Source: Sipunculus nudus
Taxonomy: Eukaryota > Annelida > Sipuncula > Golfingiida > Sipunculidae
Direction of reading: 5' to 3'
Length of the DNA stretch: 64,000 nucleotides
NCBI GenBank assembly: GCA_026874595.1
Contig: CM049310.1
Location: forward strand, 55,553,058-55,617,057
Shown here piece by piece: positions 10,690 through 22,494 of this stretch (positions within the stretch are counted from its first letter, which is position 1; each line of letters begins with the position of its first letter). Both the position numbers and the translations under genes were made by a program. Below the pieces are notes generated by a model. The model was not told where the DNA came from. It saw nothing but the letters and a program-made list of their open reading frames with translations, and made no database searches.

Positions 10690-13419
10690 GTAAGTTATGT
10701 TGTCTTTATAATCGCAGTTGGTACAGACGACGCATTTTGGACACTTATTCAGTTCTTTTATTAATTATTTTTAAGTGTAGTTCCATGGCCTGTTGGTGGT
10801 ATTCTCTTATGAATAAGGATGAAAGTAACGACATGATAATGTTATTATTAAACCTTCTGAAGTTCAGGTTTCACATGCACGGGGCTAGGAATGATCCAGA
10901 ACTCATAACCTGTCGTTAAGACATTAGAGCAAATCTTTTGAGGTTTTACCGAGATATTTCTTCGAGGCAACGGTGGGGTTCGATTAGACGGCTCTGTGAC
11001 TCGAAGTCTAAGGCCTCGGACAGAAATTATGCCTGTGGGGGAACGCGCAGCTTTACTTGGCATCAATTTAGAATACTCTGTATGTTGATGCATAATTTAT
11101 ATATTGTATATGCTACACAATGACCGTCTTTTTAACTTCAACGTAAATGCCTTTCAGTGAACCAAACCGAGTCACTAAGCTGTAGTTAGAAGGAAATATT
11201 ATCTGTATTGGCTGTATTTTTATCCATCAACGGCTTTATACAGAAGTTTTATGTCCTCTGTCTTCTCTGGCGTTTCTTTTCATAGTAAGTAAGGTAATTA
11301 AAGGTAATAAAGCACACATGGTTAACCATCAGAGGTGGTTAACAGGGATGAGACCGAGAATATTGTATTTTTTTTTCTTGTCATAACTGAAGTAAACCAG
11401 TGGTTATACCCACAGGACTGTGAACATTATAGTCTAACGATAACTGAATATATAAGGCTTATGTTTTCCTTATTTCATTCCTGTATACTAATATTATATT
11501 CTGGTTCGTTAACCAAGGTTTCATTATTTTCATGATATCGTTTTCATATATCGTTGTAAGATATCCTGCGTTCTGTAACGACCTACCAAGACCTCTGTGC
11601 ATTATTACGTCGAGTAAACATAACAAATTAGACAACGATAATAAACGTGAGGCAAACGGGATCCTTGAGACAACATTTAAACGATAATAATGTAATGCAC
11701 CATTCATGGATTATTTTTTTTATAATCTCTGAGAATATTTGGATGTGGAACTGAGAGAGGGACACAGAAAACAGTTTTAACGATTTCTATCCCTATTTAC
11801 CATTTATCTCGGATTAAGGTGTCGGAATAATGAAAATGATCGGTTTTCTGTGATCATTGATCTCACTGACTGTTACCTATTTGACGCAGTATTCTGTGCT
11901 GCAATTTTGCCCATACAAGCCTTGTTGTGGTGGCGTACAGGTAGATGTTTTTGTGATGTAAATGGGTAAAGACCGGCGGTTTTGTTCGCAGAATTGAGGG
12001 AAATTGCCTACAAAGTTTGAGCAAAGAGGAATACTAAGATGATGCAATAATACCTTATATTTTTTAAAAATATTGTTTTCATCATCTAAACTCTACATTC
12101 TCTTGTGTAATTATTTTAACATAAATCGAACATGTACAGTGTCTCGGGAAAAGCAAAGCTATAAGCCAATGCATGCTAAGATTTGCTCACTACCAAACTT
12201 AAAAAAGAACAGGATGCACATACTCAGCACTCGAGAGTTAGACTTCAGAGAATAAACAGATGTTGTTGTAATTTTGTTTAACCAGGACCCCAATACCTGT
12301 TGATCGGTCTTAATGGAGTCTTAAACTCAAAGGAGTCTTAAACCTGCAATGCCATCGTTCCTGTTGCTTCTCAAAAGACCATTACGTCTATAACTGACGC
12401 CGCATTCGGTACGGAGTGCAGTGGCATGGAATCCAATATTTAATTTAAGGATGTATTTAAGGATGCATTCAATTCAGTTTATGTATTGTAATTTTATAAT
12501 AATATTTATCGAAAGAAAATCTCTAAGAAATAATTAAACCTTTCCTTTTATGTGTGTTGGAGGGTGTGTGTGCGCGCGTTTGTAAAGGGGCAGTATAAGT
12601 GACCTGCTGTAAACTGTGTTAATATTTCTTTTAATGTATTATTTTTTATGTGAAAGGTGTGCATATTAATGGAATCATCAATTTAGCTCCATGTAGGAGC
12701 AAAAAAAAAAAAATACGGACAGACCATCAGTAAGGAAGCCAGTCCTATTCGTGTTACCTATACTGCAGAGAGAAACTGCAATAACAGATACTGCTTGATA
12801 TTGAAATGGAAATAAAAACGTGATTTTGTCCACAATGACATGTTACCAAGAATTTCAAAAGGAGCCTAATTGGTAATAGTAAAACAAGATAATTTCTCCC
12901 AAACGTGTTGTGAATGTTGGAGAACTGTTGAATTAATTAATAACTGCAAGCGGGTTCAATAAGCGGGTGCTTTGTTCATGAACGAATGTTAAACACCCAC
13001 CGTTTTAACGAAATAACCTGATACTTTCAAGCATGTTGAAAACACTGGAGAGCAGTAAAATCCATGAATATTTTAAACATGTTTCACTAATGGATTGTCA
13101 TTACAGATGCAGATCGTTTCCTGCTCAATTTGCAGCACAAAAAACATGAAAGGAGCCATAGATTCTCACATTTGAGAATATTTATCCCAGAACGTGCATG
13201 GTGATCATTTTGCAGTCAAAAGAATTTATTTATTATAAGCTTTCTTTTAATAGGTAGGGTGTATTGTCTGATATCACCGACGATGTAAGACTCATCCGAC
13301 TTTACACTTTGCCTTCATGGTCTTTCAGTCGTGTTAATTCTGGTAGCTCTTCTCGGCTCCCTGATGAGCATTCAATATGAGAAGCCATAAGGTTATTCAT
13401 TCTACCATTGGCTGCTGGT
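10690..13419 (+). other. Presumed intron, no element resolved
   Basis: It begins with the GTAAGT donor. A 16-nt phrase, CTGTCGTTAAGACATT, near 10911 is shared with the tRNA-like element at 31580, so a piece of the same family may lie at 10870-10950. A (GT/GC)n-like stretch lies near 12550. Nothing else was recognised. Confidence 0.4.
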
Positions 13420-13858
13420 TAGAGGTGCGGACCGGACGGGACCGCCTCTTGTTGGTCCGGTCCATAACAACAGCGGTCCGGTCCTGGTCCAGCTGTTTGC
13501 GGTCCGTTACTAAGGCTGGACCGGTCCAAGCGGTCCGGTCCGTTCATTTGATAATATTTAAAAATTTATAATTTTGAATTACGATGTCTTTCGGTTAAGA
13601 AGTCTTTATTCAGAAGCTATCTATCAAAAGCACATTGTCCGAAACAAGGGTTTAATTTCGACACCTAATAATTATTACAAATAAACAAATGCAGAAATAG
13701 CTCAAGCATTTGAATTAATTTAGAAGGGGCGGTCCTGGACCGGTCCATACCGGTTCGGTCCATGGATAGGCGGTCCGGTATTTTTCGTTGCCGGTCCGGT
13801 CCGTTCTAGCAAAAAATTGCGGACCGGACCGGTCCAAGCGGTCTCCTCCGCACCTCCA
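13420..13858. mobile_element. TIR element built of GGTCCGG/CCGGACC subrepeats
   Basis: The left end TAGAGGTGCGGACCGGACGG faces a right end whose reverse complement begins TGGAGGTGCGGAGGAGACCG. Both termini (13430-13530 and 13730-13840) are packed with GGTCCGGTCC and GGACCGGTCC units, around an AT-rich centre. The AGAGGTGCGG-type end suggests a hAT-like non-autonomous element, but no 8-bp duplication was found at the edges. GC content is far above that of the surroundings. Confidence 0.6.
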
Positions 13859-13939
13859 CAACCGGCCTTGACCAGAGAGAGCGCACCCTCGCGTCTGTGA
13901 TACAGACTTTGGCTAGAAGTCATGTCGCGGAAGTGGGTC

Positions 13940-14012
13940 AGAACGGGACGCTAACCCACAACTAAAATATACGGTCACAGTCCTGCGCCCTAACAATTTC
14001 GCCATACTGCTG
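13940..14012 (-). repeat. tRNA-derived SINE head or tRNA pseudogene
   Basis: On the minus strand an A-box-like ATGGCGAAATTGTTAGG (14005-13989) is followed at tRNA-like spacing by a B-box-like GGGTTAGCGTCCC (13957-13945). No 7-bp acceptor stem pairs, so this is not a working tRNA. The GGTCCGG element lies just downstream and may have inserted into the body of this SINE. Confidence 0.5.
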
Positions 14013-15181
14013 CGCTCTTTAAAGAAATGTGATGTTTATTTTTATGACGTAGCGGGTGATTTAAAGGCGATGCAAGGCCATTTAACACACTTTATAATAA
14101 AAAAACATTAGCATAGTATAAAGCATAGGACATTCTGGCCAACAAACTGATTTTTATTTAAATGTTTACAAATACAAATTGTATATAAATATTAGAATGT
14201 AAATAAATCTGCATTTCTTTGGAAGTGTTTAAAGGTACAGCATACAAAACACGGCTGTTAAAGGGATGAAGAAAGAGAATGAATTATATATTTGGTAACT
14301 TTTCTTCTCCCCAAAACACTGCATAAATAAACACGTTGCCGGTGGAAACACAAGTCTAGCTGATCGAGAAAAAAAAACCGGAAAGCGATGGGAATATAAC
14401 ACCACATGCTAACCACCTGGTAAAATTATATTGTGGCAAAAATATTCTGTCTTGTTTTGTTACTGCTGTTCTTTCTGTACATTGTTGCAAAATAGTATCA
14501 TGATATAATAGAAATATACCGATTTTCTAGCTTTGCAATGAAATCATATTTTATAGGGGTTGCAGAGTTTATATATATATTTGGGGAAACTAAATTGTTG
14601 TGGATGGATCTATTTAGGTCCCCCGAGTGCGTGCAAAATAATCGTTTTTTTAATTCTTTCTTCTGCTATTTTCTGTTTCCGCTAGATTTCCAATATGGCT
14701 GATTTTTTATATAGATAGATTTTTCAATAGCCAGATTTTCATATTTATCCCAGATCACATTATATTGCACCTTTATTTATTTATTTTTACATTAACCTTA
14801 TTCTCAAAGATATACTGTGCATGGGCGATTCCCTATTATCGCTCTGTTTCGGGGGGGGGGGTGGGGGGTGGCGGCGGGAATCACAGCTTCCGTAGATTGC
14901 TTCGGGATTGCACACGTCTAGGTAGACATTGCTTTTACAGTTAAACTACTGAGTAATCCTGAACGCTGAATTACAAAACTAGTTTTGATTCTGCAAGATC
15001 CATCCGGACCAGATACACGCAATCTATACATATAAAACACTCATTAACGTGATGCCCTGCTGTAACATAATGTAAGTGTCTAGACCAACCAACAGGTGTT
15101 TTGAATTTGTTAGTGTGCTGGTTATTTCTATTCTTACATCCCATTCTACCATGTCCAACAGGATTATAAAATCTACATATA
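14013..15181 (+). other. Presumed intron; G-tract
   Basis: AT-rich, with an interrupted G-run at 14850-14873. No element boundary or exon was seen. Confidence 0.4.
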
Positions 15182-15354
15182 CAGTAAAACGACCACCTTA
15201 GTTAAGCGACCACCTCAAAATGACGTCCACGTTTTCACCTCCCATTTCTTTTTTGTCAAACCAATTCAAGTCAGACCTTGCTAAGACGACCACCTAAAAA
15301 ATGCGACATCTTCATCGAGGTACCGTTGGTGGTCGTAAATTCGAGGTTTCATTG
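15182..15354. mobile_element. Short pogo/Tigger-like MITE
   Basis: The left end, after TA, reads CAGTAAAACGACCACCTTAG. The right end, reverse-complemented, reads CAATGAAACCTCGAATTTAC and then GACCACC. The CAGTAAAAC...GCGACCACC ends match the larger pogo-like element at 39049-39891. Length is about 173 bp, and it is non-coding. Confidence 0.5.
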
Positions 15355-16439
15355 TTATATCATACATCGGTAGAAAGGAAGATTGAAATGATACTTAAGA
15401 CCAATGATGGCTTAAGACCATTGCGTGACCTAAAACTATTTTTTTTTTCTGCAGAAATAGGTTATGTGGTTATTAATTTCATATTATTCACATTGGAACA
15501 GAATCTTTTCACTTACCAGGCATTTGATAAATTATGATCTTTTAATGGTTGCTCTTTTATACATTATTTAATAAATACATTTTATGTATGTAAAGTGTCA
15601 ATATAAAATAAATTCCCAATTACGCTGAGACATACTTTATATTTGTCTTCTTTTATATCAACGATTAACTAAAATCTTAAATTCGTGGAAATGGGCAACC
15701 CACGAACATTCTAATTGTTGTTTCTATTGGTCGTCACTGACGCCAAGAATTTAAGTTTTCACCCGTGAAATTTTGTTTTTTGTTTTCTGAATGTTTACAG
15801 GATAAAGCATAAGTCACATAACCGACCGAGCTCCGGCGGATTTTTATAGATTCTGGTCACATGAGAATCGATGCCCATCCGAGTCCGAAGATTTTTTCTG
15901 CACCTGAAACGTAAAGGGACCCGACAGGGCGTCGTTGGAAACACGTCCGAGTCTCCTCCGAACATCGTTCGGAACTCGTCCGACGCTCTTAAACTCGACC
16001 AATGCTCCTCGGTTGAATTTATAGCCTAGAAAAAGGCAGACGATCCAAAAGAACCCCGGCGATCTCTTCTTGAGCTGCCGAGCAAAACTTGCGCCGATTT
16101 TCCAGCGAGTCCTCGTCGCCCTTTAACCTCGCGAGTTCCCCAACGAGCTGTTAAAATACTGATGAGCCATAGCTCGCCCGAAAAGTCTACATTTTCGCCA
16201 AAAAAATCAACTCGGTAGGAGCTTGTTGACGTGAACTGACTGAGGCTTAACGTAACACCTCCTTTAAGGATCTCCACGAAACGTTGTATAGAGTTGGGAC
16301 ATGGACCAAACCAGCCATAGTAAGTCCACAAACAAAATAATAAATAAGTCTTCAATACATTTAAGAATTTGTTACCCATGACCTGGTCTCTATTTGCAAA
16401 CATGATTATCTCAGCAACTAATCTATCCCTTCCCCACTT
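15355..16439 (+). other. Presumed intron with a GC-rich patch
   Basis: Around 15830-16160 the base composition rises and short palindromes such as CCGAACATCGTTCGG appear. A 125-codon minus-strand frame (16026-16403) crosses this patch but has no homologous look and no start or splice support. Confidence 0.35.
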
Positions 16440-16575
16440 TGTTTTATTTCTGACGTACTCTGTTTACATATTTATGCTCTGTAGGGAATTCCTTTTAAAG
16501 AAAATTCCGTTTAACGCCTCTGTGATTGATGCATGAGCTTGTTTATCTTGTTTGTAAACAAGACATGCGTACTTT
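16440..16575 (+). repeat. Dispersed repeat family R290, 5' fragment
   Basis: It shares TACTCTG, GGAATTCC, TTTTAAA and CCTCTGTG blocks, in order, with the copies at 36330-36625 and 52755-53045. Only the first third of the unit is visible. Confidence 0.45.
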
Positions 16576-16971
16576 AATGGTAAAAATCTCCATAAAAACT
16601 TAGCGATAGTATTCACTATAACAGCCAGGGGGCAACGTTGTTGCTATTAATCTAATTTAAATTATTTGTTCATATTTCCTCTTTATTTGTGGAATGCATT
16701 CAATTGATCACGTTTTTCTTCCTATATGTGTTTTTATAGTGGTACGATTACCTCCTTAGGTACATAGATATATCAGAATCAAGAAACACAATCTAAAATT
16801 ATATTAATCATGAATACACAATAGTTCTTATCAGTGGTATGTCAAACTCTTAATTACTCACCACTTGAACTTATCACTGAACAACTGCAAAAAGTCTGGC
16901 TACGGAATCAAATGGTGCTTATATACATCAGTGGAAGTGGATTATTAATTCAATACCAGAAATAATATCAA

Positions 16972-16998
<27 letters not shown>
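16972..16998. repeat. (TA)n microsatellite
   Basis: Uninterrupted TA dinucleotides. Confidence 0.95.
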
Positions 16999-16999
<1 letters not shown>

Positions 17000-17002
<3 letters not shown>

Positions 17003-18373
17003 CCGAGAAAACCTGTTTATTGAGCAATACTAGTCTTTTTAAGTGCAAGAAAAAACTAGTCGGCTTTGCGTAAAACTGTATTTTATGTTGTCTATTTTAG
17101 CCAAACAAAGGAAGATATACATGCTTATTTAAAGGTTAGAAGGAATTGTGGCATGACCGTTAACCGGGCACATTTTCACATATACTGCCTATCCGCCAGC
17201 CCAAGTGCCCCATTAGACAGATTGCACTGTTTACAAATGAGCCCATGTCATTGTGAAATGGGAGATAGAAGGGGCACTGGTGGGTGTATTCGTGTATTGC
17301 TATCACAGTAAAGTGATTAAGCGTTCCAGGAGCATCCTCCGGAAATGACGTCATGGTGCTTTAGGATGAACATGTACATGTTTTCTGAAAAGGTCAAGCT
17401 TGTGATCTGGAAATGCTTTGCCGCTCAAGTCGTTTCTTTAACTGAAATTATCTTTTTTGCTTCACTCTGAGCATGTAATAGTCTAACAAGGTCGTATTCA
17501 TAAAAAAATCGCGGAGAGAAGAAAGGATGTAAAAGTTCCAAGTTTGTTTTCATTATTGGTAGCTAATTTTACATGATATTACAAAGAAGCTGTCACATCT
17601 CGTACGAACTGACGTCCGGCGTTTTATAATGACAGGTTAATTAAGGCAGAATTTCCATGCCTACATCCATGACAATTGAATCCCCTAAAGCAATAACTGT
17701 ATTCAAATCAGCATCTTTTTCAAAACATCACACTTTTCTGCAATACAATCGCCATCTGTTTTCCTGTCATGACAAGACCATTCCACCAAAGGTCATTTCT
17801 ACACAAACGATCAACATCCGGTTGGAATTGTGGAGATGGTCGGAACATCGTGTCCCAACTATCACACTTAAGAGTCAACGTTTTTTATATTTCAAGTAAA
17901 CACGAACTGTTTACATTTCATATGCTCATGCTTGCATAATCTTCCTTTTTCCGTGAAGTCTTATAGTTCTTTTCTAACATATCTGAACGGACTACATCAC
18001 AGTCTTCGCTTCATTTATAACTACGCTGCTGGGTTATTAAGAGCCCGTAAGGCATTATGGGCATAGGATATTTATACCTACAATCCTTTACCGGCTTCTT
18101 ATATAAGTCCAATTCTGCGCTGCGTGTCACGATAACTGTTACACCCACTGGATAAATATAGAGACTGTCGTGTTACTGTAAAGTTATAAATCCACGCCTC
18201 TAATGATGTTAATCACTTGATGTATAATAATTGCTTTGACGTTCGTATGACGTAGATGCGACTGACAGATTTCACACGAAAGAAGCAATTAATTAAGCGT
18301 GGTAATTGCACCAACCGGAGCTTGGGTGCAGCTTGGGTGTCATATTTAGGTGGCTAACGTCAACAATATCAAT

Positions 18374-18374
<1 letters not shown>
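17000..18374 (+). other. Presumed intron, nothing recognised
   Basis: Short frames at 17066-17311 and 17657-17899 lack splice or domain support. No repeat boundary was found. Confidence 0.4.

Positions 18375-18375
<1 letters not shown>

Positions 18376-18419
<44 letters not shown>
18376..18419. repeat. (TA)n microsatellite
   Basis: 44 bp of TA dinucleotides. Confidence 0.95.
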
Positions 18420-18422
<3 letters not shown>

Positions 18423-19009
18423 CTTTATTTAGTCTCTTTTCCCTATTATTAAGGATATTCTAATATTTAATATATAACCAATATCCAATGGAAATATTTC
18501 TCCCCTGTTTCCAGCAGATTATTTGCGTTACAACGATAAAACATATTTATTCCTACCTAGAATTAATCTGCCAGGAGCACGGATAACATTTGACATTAAA
18601 TTCAAATTATCGCTGAATAACTCGAACATTTTAGATTTCTCACAATATTTTTAAAACCCACACAGTTATATCTTATTGCCAGCAGATCCGGGGGCCATTC
18701 CGTAATCTTTATATCTGTTTCATAAACTTTACATCCGCAATATTGTCATGTATTGGTTAATCATTTGGATTCATATCACGCGGAAGCCTCTGGTCGCAGG
18801 TGGAGGAAGGATTAATTAGGAGGGCTATAAGGTCAATTATAATGCACTGTAGTATGTTGTAAAAACTTGCACCCAATGCAAACTCATTGCACTCGATACT
18901 GTGATCAACTGGTTATCGTCTCGTTAATGGGACATACATTTGGCCAAACAAATAGTATAGAATATACTTATGTTTCCACAAACATAAAATAATTAAAATA
19001 ATAATTTAA

Positions 19010-19130
19010 GTAATAAAAATAATAATAATAATAATAACAACAATAATAATAACAATAATAATAATAAAAAATAATAATAATAAAATTAATAATTATTATA
19101 ATGATAATTATTATTATTATTATTATTGTA
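19010..19130. repeat. (AAT)n / (ATT)n microsatellite
   Basis: An imperfect AAT array turns into its complement (ATT)n near 19100, so it can fold into a hairpin. Confidence 0.85.
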
Positions 19131-19404
19131 CAAGATAATCCAGCATAATTATATTATACTTATGCTATTTGTTTATTTTGATCATTTACGATTATATTGA
19201 TCCATATTTTAACGATTGTCTAGGCACATGTAAAGGATGCAGGATATATAGTGCTATTAGGATATCAAATAATTCTAACGTTTTCCAGTAATGCTTGAAT
19301 AAGTTATTCTCAATTATTCAATTCACTCTGAAATAAAAAAAAAATCTGTTTCACGAAAGGTTTTTTTCTATCCCCCAAAATGATGCAGGACATTTTCATT
19401 TCAG

Positions 19405-19485
19405 ATCTGACATATGATGCATGTTTGGAACACGACTGTACGTATGGCCACGACGTCTTTAGCCTGGCTCTCCACGGACGTACCA
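19405..19485 (+). CDS. Possible optional exon in the membrane-protein gene
   Basis: An acceptor CATTTTCATTTCAG precedes an open stretch reading LTYDACLEHDCTYGHDVFSL, then ALHGRT. Two GT sites close it: GAC|GTACCA (exon end 19479) and CCA|GTTAAC (exon end 19485). Either gives a length divisible by three (75 or 81 bp) with phase 1 at both ends. It could therefore be spliced between 10689 and 26831 without breaking the frame. Two cysteines and the acidic/His-rich composition would suit an ectodomain. The donors are weak and no domain is recognised. A stop codon follows at once in this frame, so without splicing it is not a gene. Confidence 0.25.
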
Positions 19486-19619
19486 GTTAACCAGAGACTT
19501 AACCGGAGTAACCTTCCCAGTAGTACCGTACCCGGAGCCGAAGGCAAGTTTTACGCACGTGACACTGGTATGCCGTCATGCCGGAATGAACAAAACAACA
19601 ATACACCTAGGCACATATT

Positions 19620-19860
19620 GCAAGGAATTATCCGTTTAATTCTTTTCATAAGCACAATCAATTCAATACATTGCATATATTATATAAAATTATACAAATG
19701 ACTACACAACATTAATAGATCAGACAAAAAAAAACATTCGAATAAAACAGGGGTTTATGACGTTTGATTCTTTTTATTAGCACGACCAATTCAATACATT
19801 GCATATATCATACAAATGACTTCACAACTGTAATAGATAAGACAAAAAAATAATTAAAAA
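19620..19860 (+). repeat. Tandem duplication, about 132 bp unit
   Basis: Two adjacent copies share TTCAATACATTGCATATAT and the following CAAATGACT(A/T)CACAAC...AATAGAT(A/C)AGACAAAAAAA block, offset by about 132 bp. The left copy has a small (AT) insertion. Confidence 0.75.
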
Positions 19861-20145
19861 AAACATAAAAACAAAACAAAAATCACATTGCAACAACACA
19901 ATTCAGAGAAATGTGCTTTTCAATTTTACATATTAATTATCTATACAAAAATATCTTATTTTTAAGCAAGGTTATGATAAACTGGTCCAGAAACACAATT
20001 ATACACTCATGCATTCTTAACCCTTGCATTCTTAAAATCATATTTCTTTATATGCCTAAGAGTGTAGGGGTACCTGATCGGATCTCATATTATAAAATAG
20101 ACGAAATCATTATAAACCGAGAGCTAAGACAGAACTTAATGTTCG

Positions 20146-20146
<1 letters not shown>

Positions 20147-20199
<53 letters not shown>
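20147..20199. repeat. (TA)n microsatellite
   Basis: About 53 bp of TA dinucleotides. It inflates the frame at 19911-20219, which is not a gene. Confidence 0.95.
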
Positions 20200-20202
<3 letters not shown>

Positions 20203-20864
20203 TTAACCAAGCCCGGTGACTACAGCAATAGCGGGTCCTTGGTTTGTATACTCAACCCTACTATTGGGTCATAACTCGAGGACCCCTTTAGGCGCACTCG
20301 TTTACTATACAATAAGTTATTGTCTGTGTATTACAAGGCAATTACATGCATCTGAAGATTTCAACTTTCCCTTGGGCTTGTATCATCATTTCTAAGATAT
20401 AACGGCTGCCCCTAGGGCAAATTTAACATCTTGCACAAATAGCTTTGACATACTCCTTATTGATAAAGCTATCAATATTTTATGGATAATCGCTCTTCAT
20501 CCTGGACTGATAATCAAGATAAACCATTTTACGATAGACAGCCCTGGCCAAAGTTTAGGACAGTAACGATGAATTAGCTTATCATCGCTCACGATAATAT
20601 GCGCGATATGATACATATAAGTAGTATATGGGTTCGTTTCTATGCTATGGCTCTTATTTGTAAAAGTTCACCATGCGGTTAGTTATATTCCCACAAATGA
20701 CACAGCCCATTCAGTTGGTTTGATCTTTCACTGTTTAGCCAGTCAGATGCGGAATTACTGATTTCTGGCCAATAATGTATCGCATTACACTTGGGCCGCT
20801 GAATATAATTAAATGCTAGAGGTCACAAGTTAAATGTTGGATTTTCTGTTGAATTTCATATAAA
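20200..20864 (+). other. Presumed intron, nothing recognised
   Basis: Only a short inverted GGGTCCT...GAGGACCC pair near 20235-20287 was noticed. Confidence 0.4.
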
Positions 20865-20870
20865 GTCAAC

Positions 20871-21053
20871 CAGGGGCGGATCCAGGATTTATAAAAAGGA
20901 GGGGTCTACCCCGGGAAGACTAACGAGAAAACCTATTAAATGTCCATAGGTGCGAAAAGGGGGGTCAAGGCCGCAAAAATTGGTCTGTAATCCTTAAAAA
21001 AGTTAGCGTAGGTGGAAAAAAGGCCTGGACCCCCTCCCCTTGATCCGCTTCTG
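20871..21053 (+). mobile_element. CAGGGGCGGATCC-family MITE, complete
   Basis: The left end CAGGGGCGGATCCAGGATTT is matched by an inverted right end (reverse complement CAGAAGCGGATCAAGGGGAG). GTCAAC flanks both sides (20865-20870 and 21054-21059), a 6-bp target duplication. It is 183 bp long and non-coding. Confidence 0.8.
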
Positions 21054-21145
21054 GTCAACGTATCGATACAAACACAACTAACGATACCGATACGCTAGTT
21101 GACGCGTCTCTCAATGTATCGGTTTCAACTCACGGGTTAATGAGC

Positions 21146-21336
21146 CAGAAGCGGATCCCCTTTGTTTCACCAAAAGCAACCTTTTTTAAGGGTTTTAGGC
21201 GAAATTTTGCGGCCTGGACCCCCCCCCCCCCTTTCCGGACCTGATGACCCTTTTTTAGGATTTTCATTAGTCCTCCTGGCTTGGACCCCCCCCCCCCCTT
21301 TTCCCCTAAATCCTGGACCCACCGGATCCGCCCCTG
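21146..21336 (-). mobile_element. CAGGGGCGGATCC-family MITE, second copy in opposite orientation
   Basis: The right end on the minus strand reads CAGGGGCGGATCCGGTGGGT and the left end CAGAAGCGGATCCCC. TGAGC flanks both sides (21141-21145 and 21337-21341). The interior has two C-runs (21220-21231 and 21285-21297). It lies 92 bp from the previous copy and is inverted relative to it. Opposite-strand frames across it are artefacts. Confidence 0.8.
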
Positions 21337-21341
21337 TGAGC

Positions 21342-22490
21342 TAACGAAATGTCTCTGACCCATCCTACTGCGGGGCATTCAAAGGCATCCATTGTTTTAC
21401 CCTCCCTCTTGCTTGCGAAAATTAAGTCCAAACACTGTTCATATTGGCTACTTGTTAAAAAAAAAGATTGGGGGCAAACATAATAAAACAGATAAATTTT
21501 TTTGGTCATTGGTGTTTTAAGCCATGAACACACGACTCTTTAGTCATTTATATTTGGCGGATCAGCCTAACTAACATTATGATATAAGCCATACGGGGAT
21601 ATGTACTGCAATGTTATCTATCCTGTCGCATTGATATCGTGGTATGCACTGTTTTGACGGTACAGTGACCACCTACGTAAGATAGATTCAATATCATAAT
21701 TATTCATTAATTCCCTGAAGTTAAAATAAACAATCAGCAACCAACAGGTAAATTTCCCGTTGTCAGCTTACCATCTGCATGGGCGGATTTCGTTCAAATT
21801 CCAGTACAAACTTCTGATAAACAACTGCCTGCGAAAACTGCTGTTGTAGTGTATAGATCACTCACTGTTAGTCTATTTCGCTACGATTGTTTGGGAATTA
21901 ATAGCGACTTTGTTGGCTCCTTTTTACATACTTATTACAGGTGAAGACGTATTTTCATATATTCATATTTTATTTATTTAATTTATAGCTAAGGACAATT
22001 AGCACGAGAAAACGTTATGTTTATTAAATCCGACATGTCCAATAAAAACAATACAGGTAATATCCTTCCGGAACAAGACCGCACTTAATGACCATTTGCT
22101 TGTGATAATAATTAATCAAATGCCAACAGGAAAGAGAAAATAACATGTTGTTCCCCATGTTTTGTTGCATGTAAATGAGTGTTATATTGTGTAACACAAA
22201 TAACGCTGCTTTATTAGGAATCTTCTGGCAGATACCAATATATTCCCACTAGCAAAACGCCAGTATCCCCCAAATTACCGGAAACCTATTTTATAGGTAC
22301 ACCTCAAATATAAAACGTGTGATTAATGCACTATGAAGGTATGAATTATGTTATATTTATATACCGGAATTAATCGACTCCTTCGGCTTTTATTTTTCTG
22401 GTAGTAAAAATAAAAGGAACACGACATTATATGATGCTTAAAATTCTTACATTCAGCAAAGGCCGTCAGGGATAAAAGCTGTGTACAGCA
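21342..22490 (+). other. Presumed intron, nothing recognised
   Basis: AT-rich sequence without a recognisable exon or repeat edge. Confidence 0.4.
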
Positions 22491-22494
22491 ACTT

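Noticed and set aside
16026-16403. 125-codon minus-strand frame
   Set aside because: It lies in a GC-rich patch where long frames arise easily; no start context, splice sites or family resemblance.
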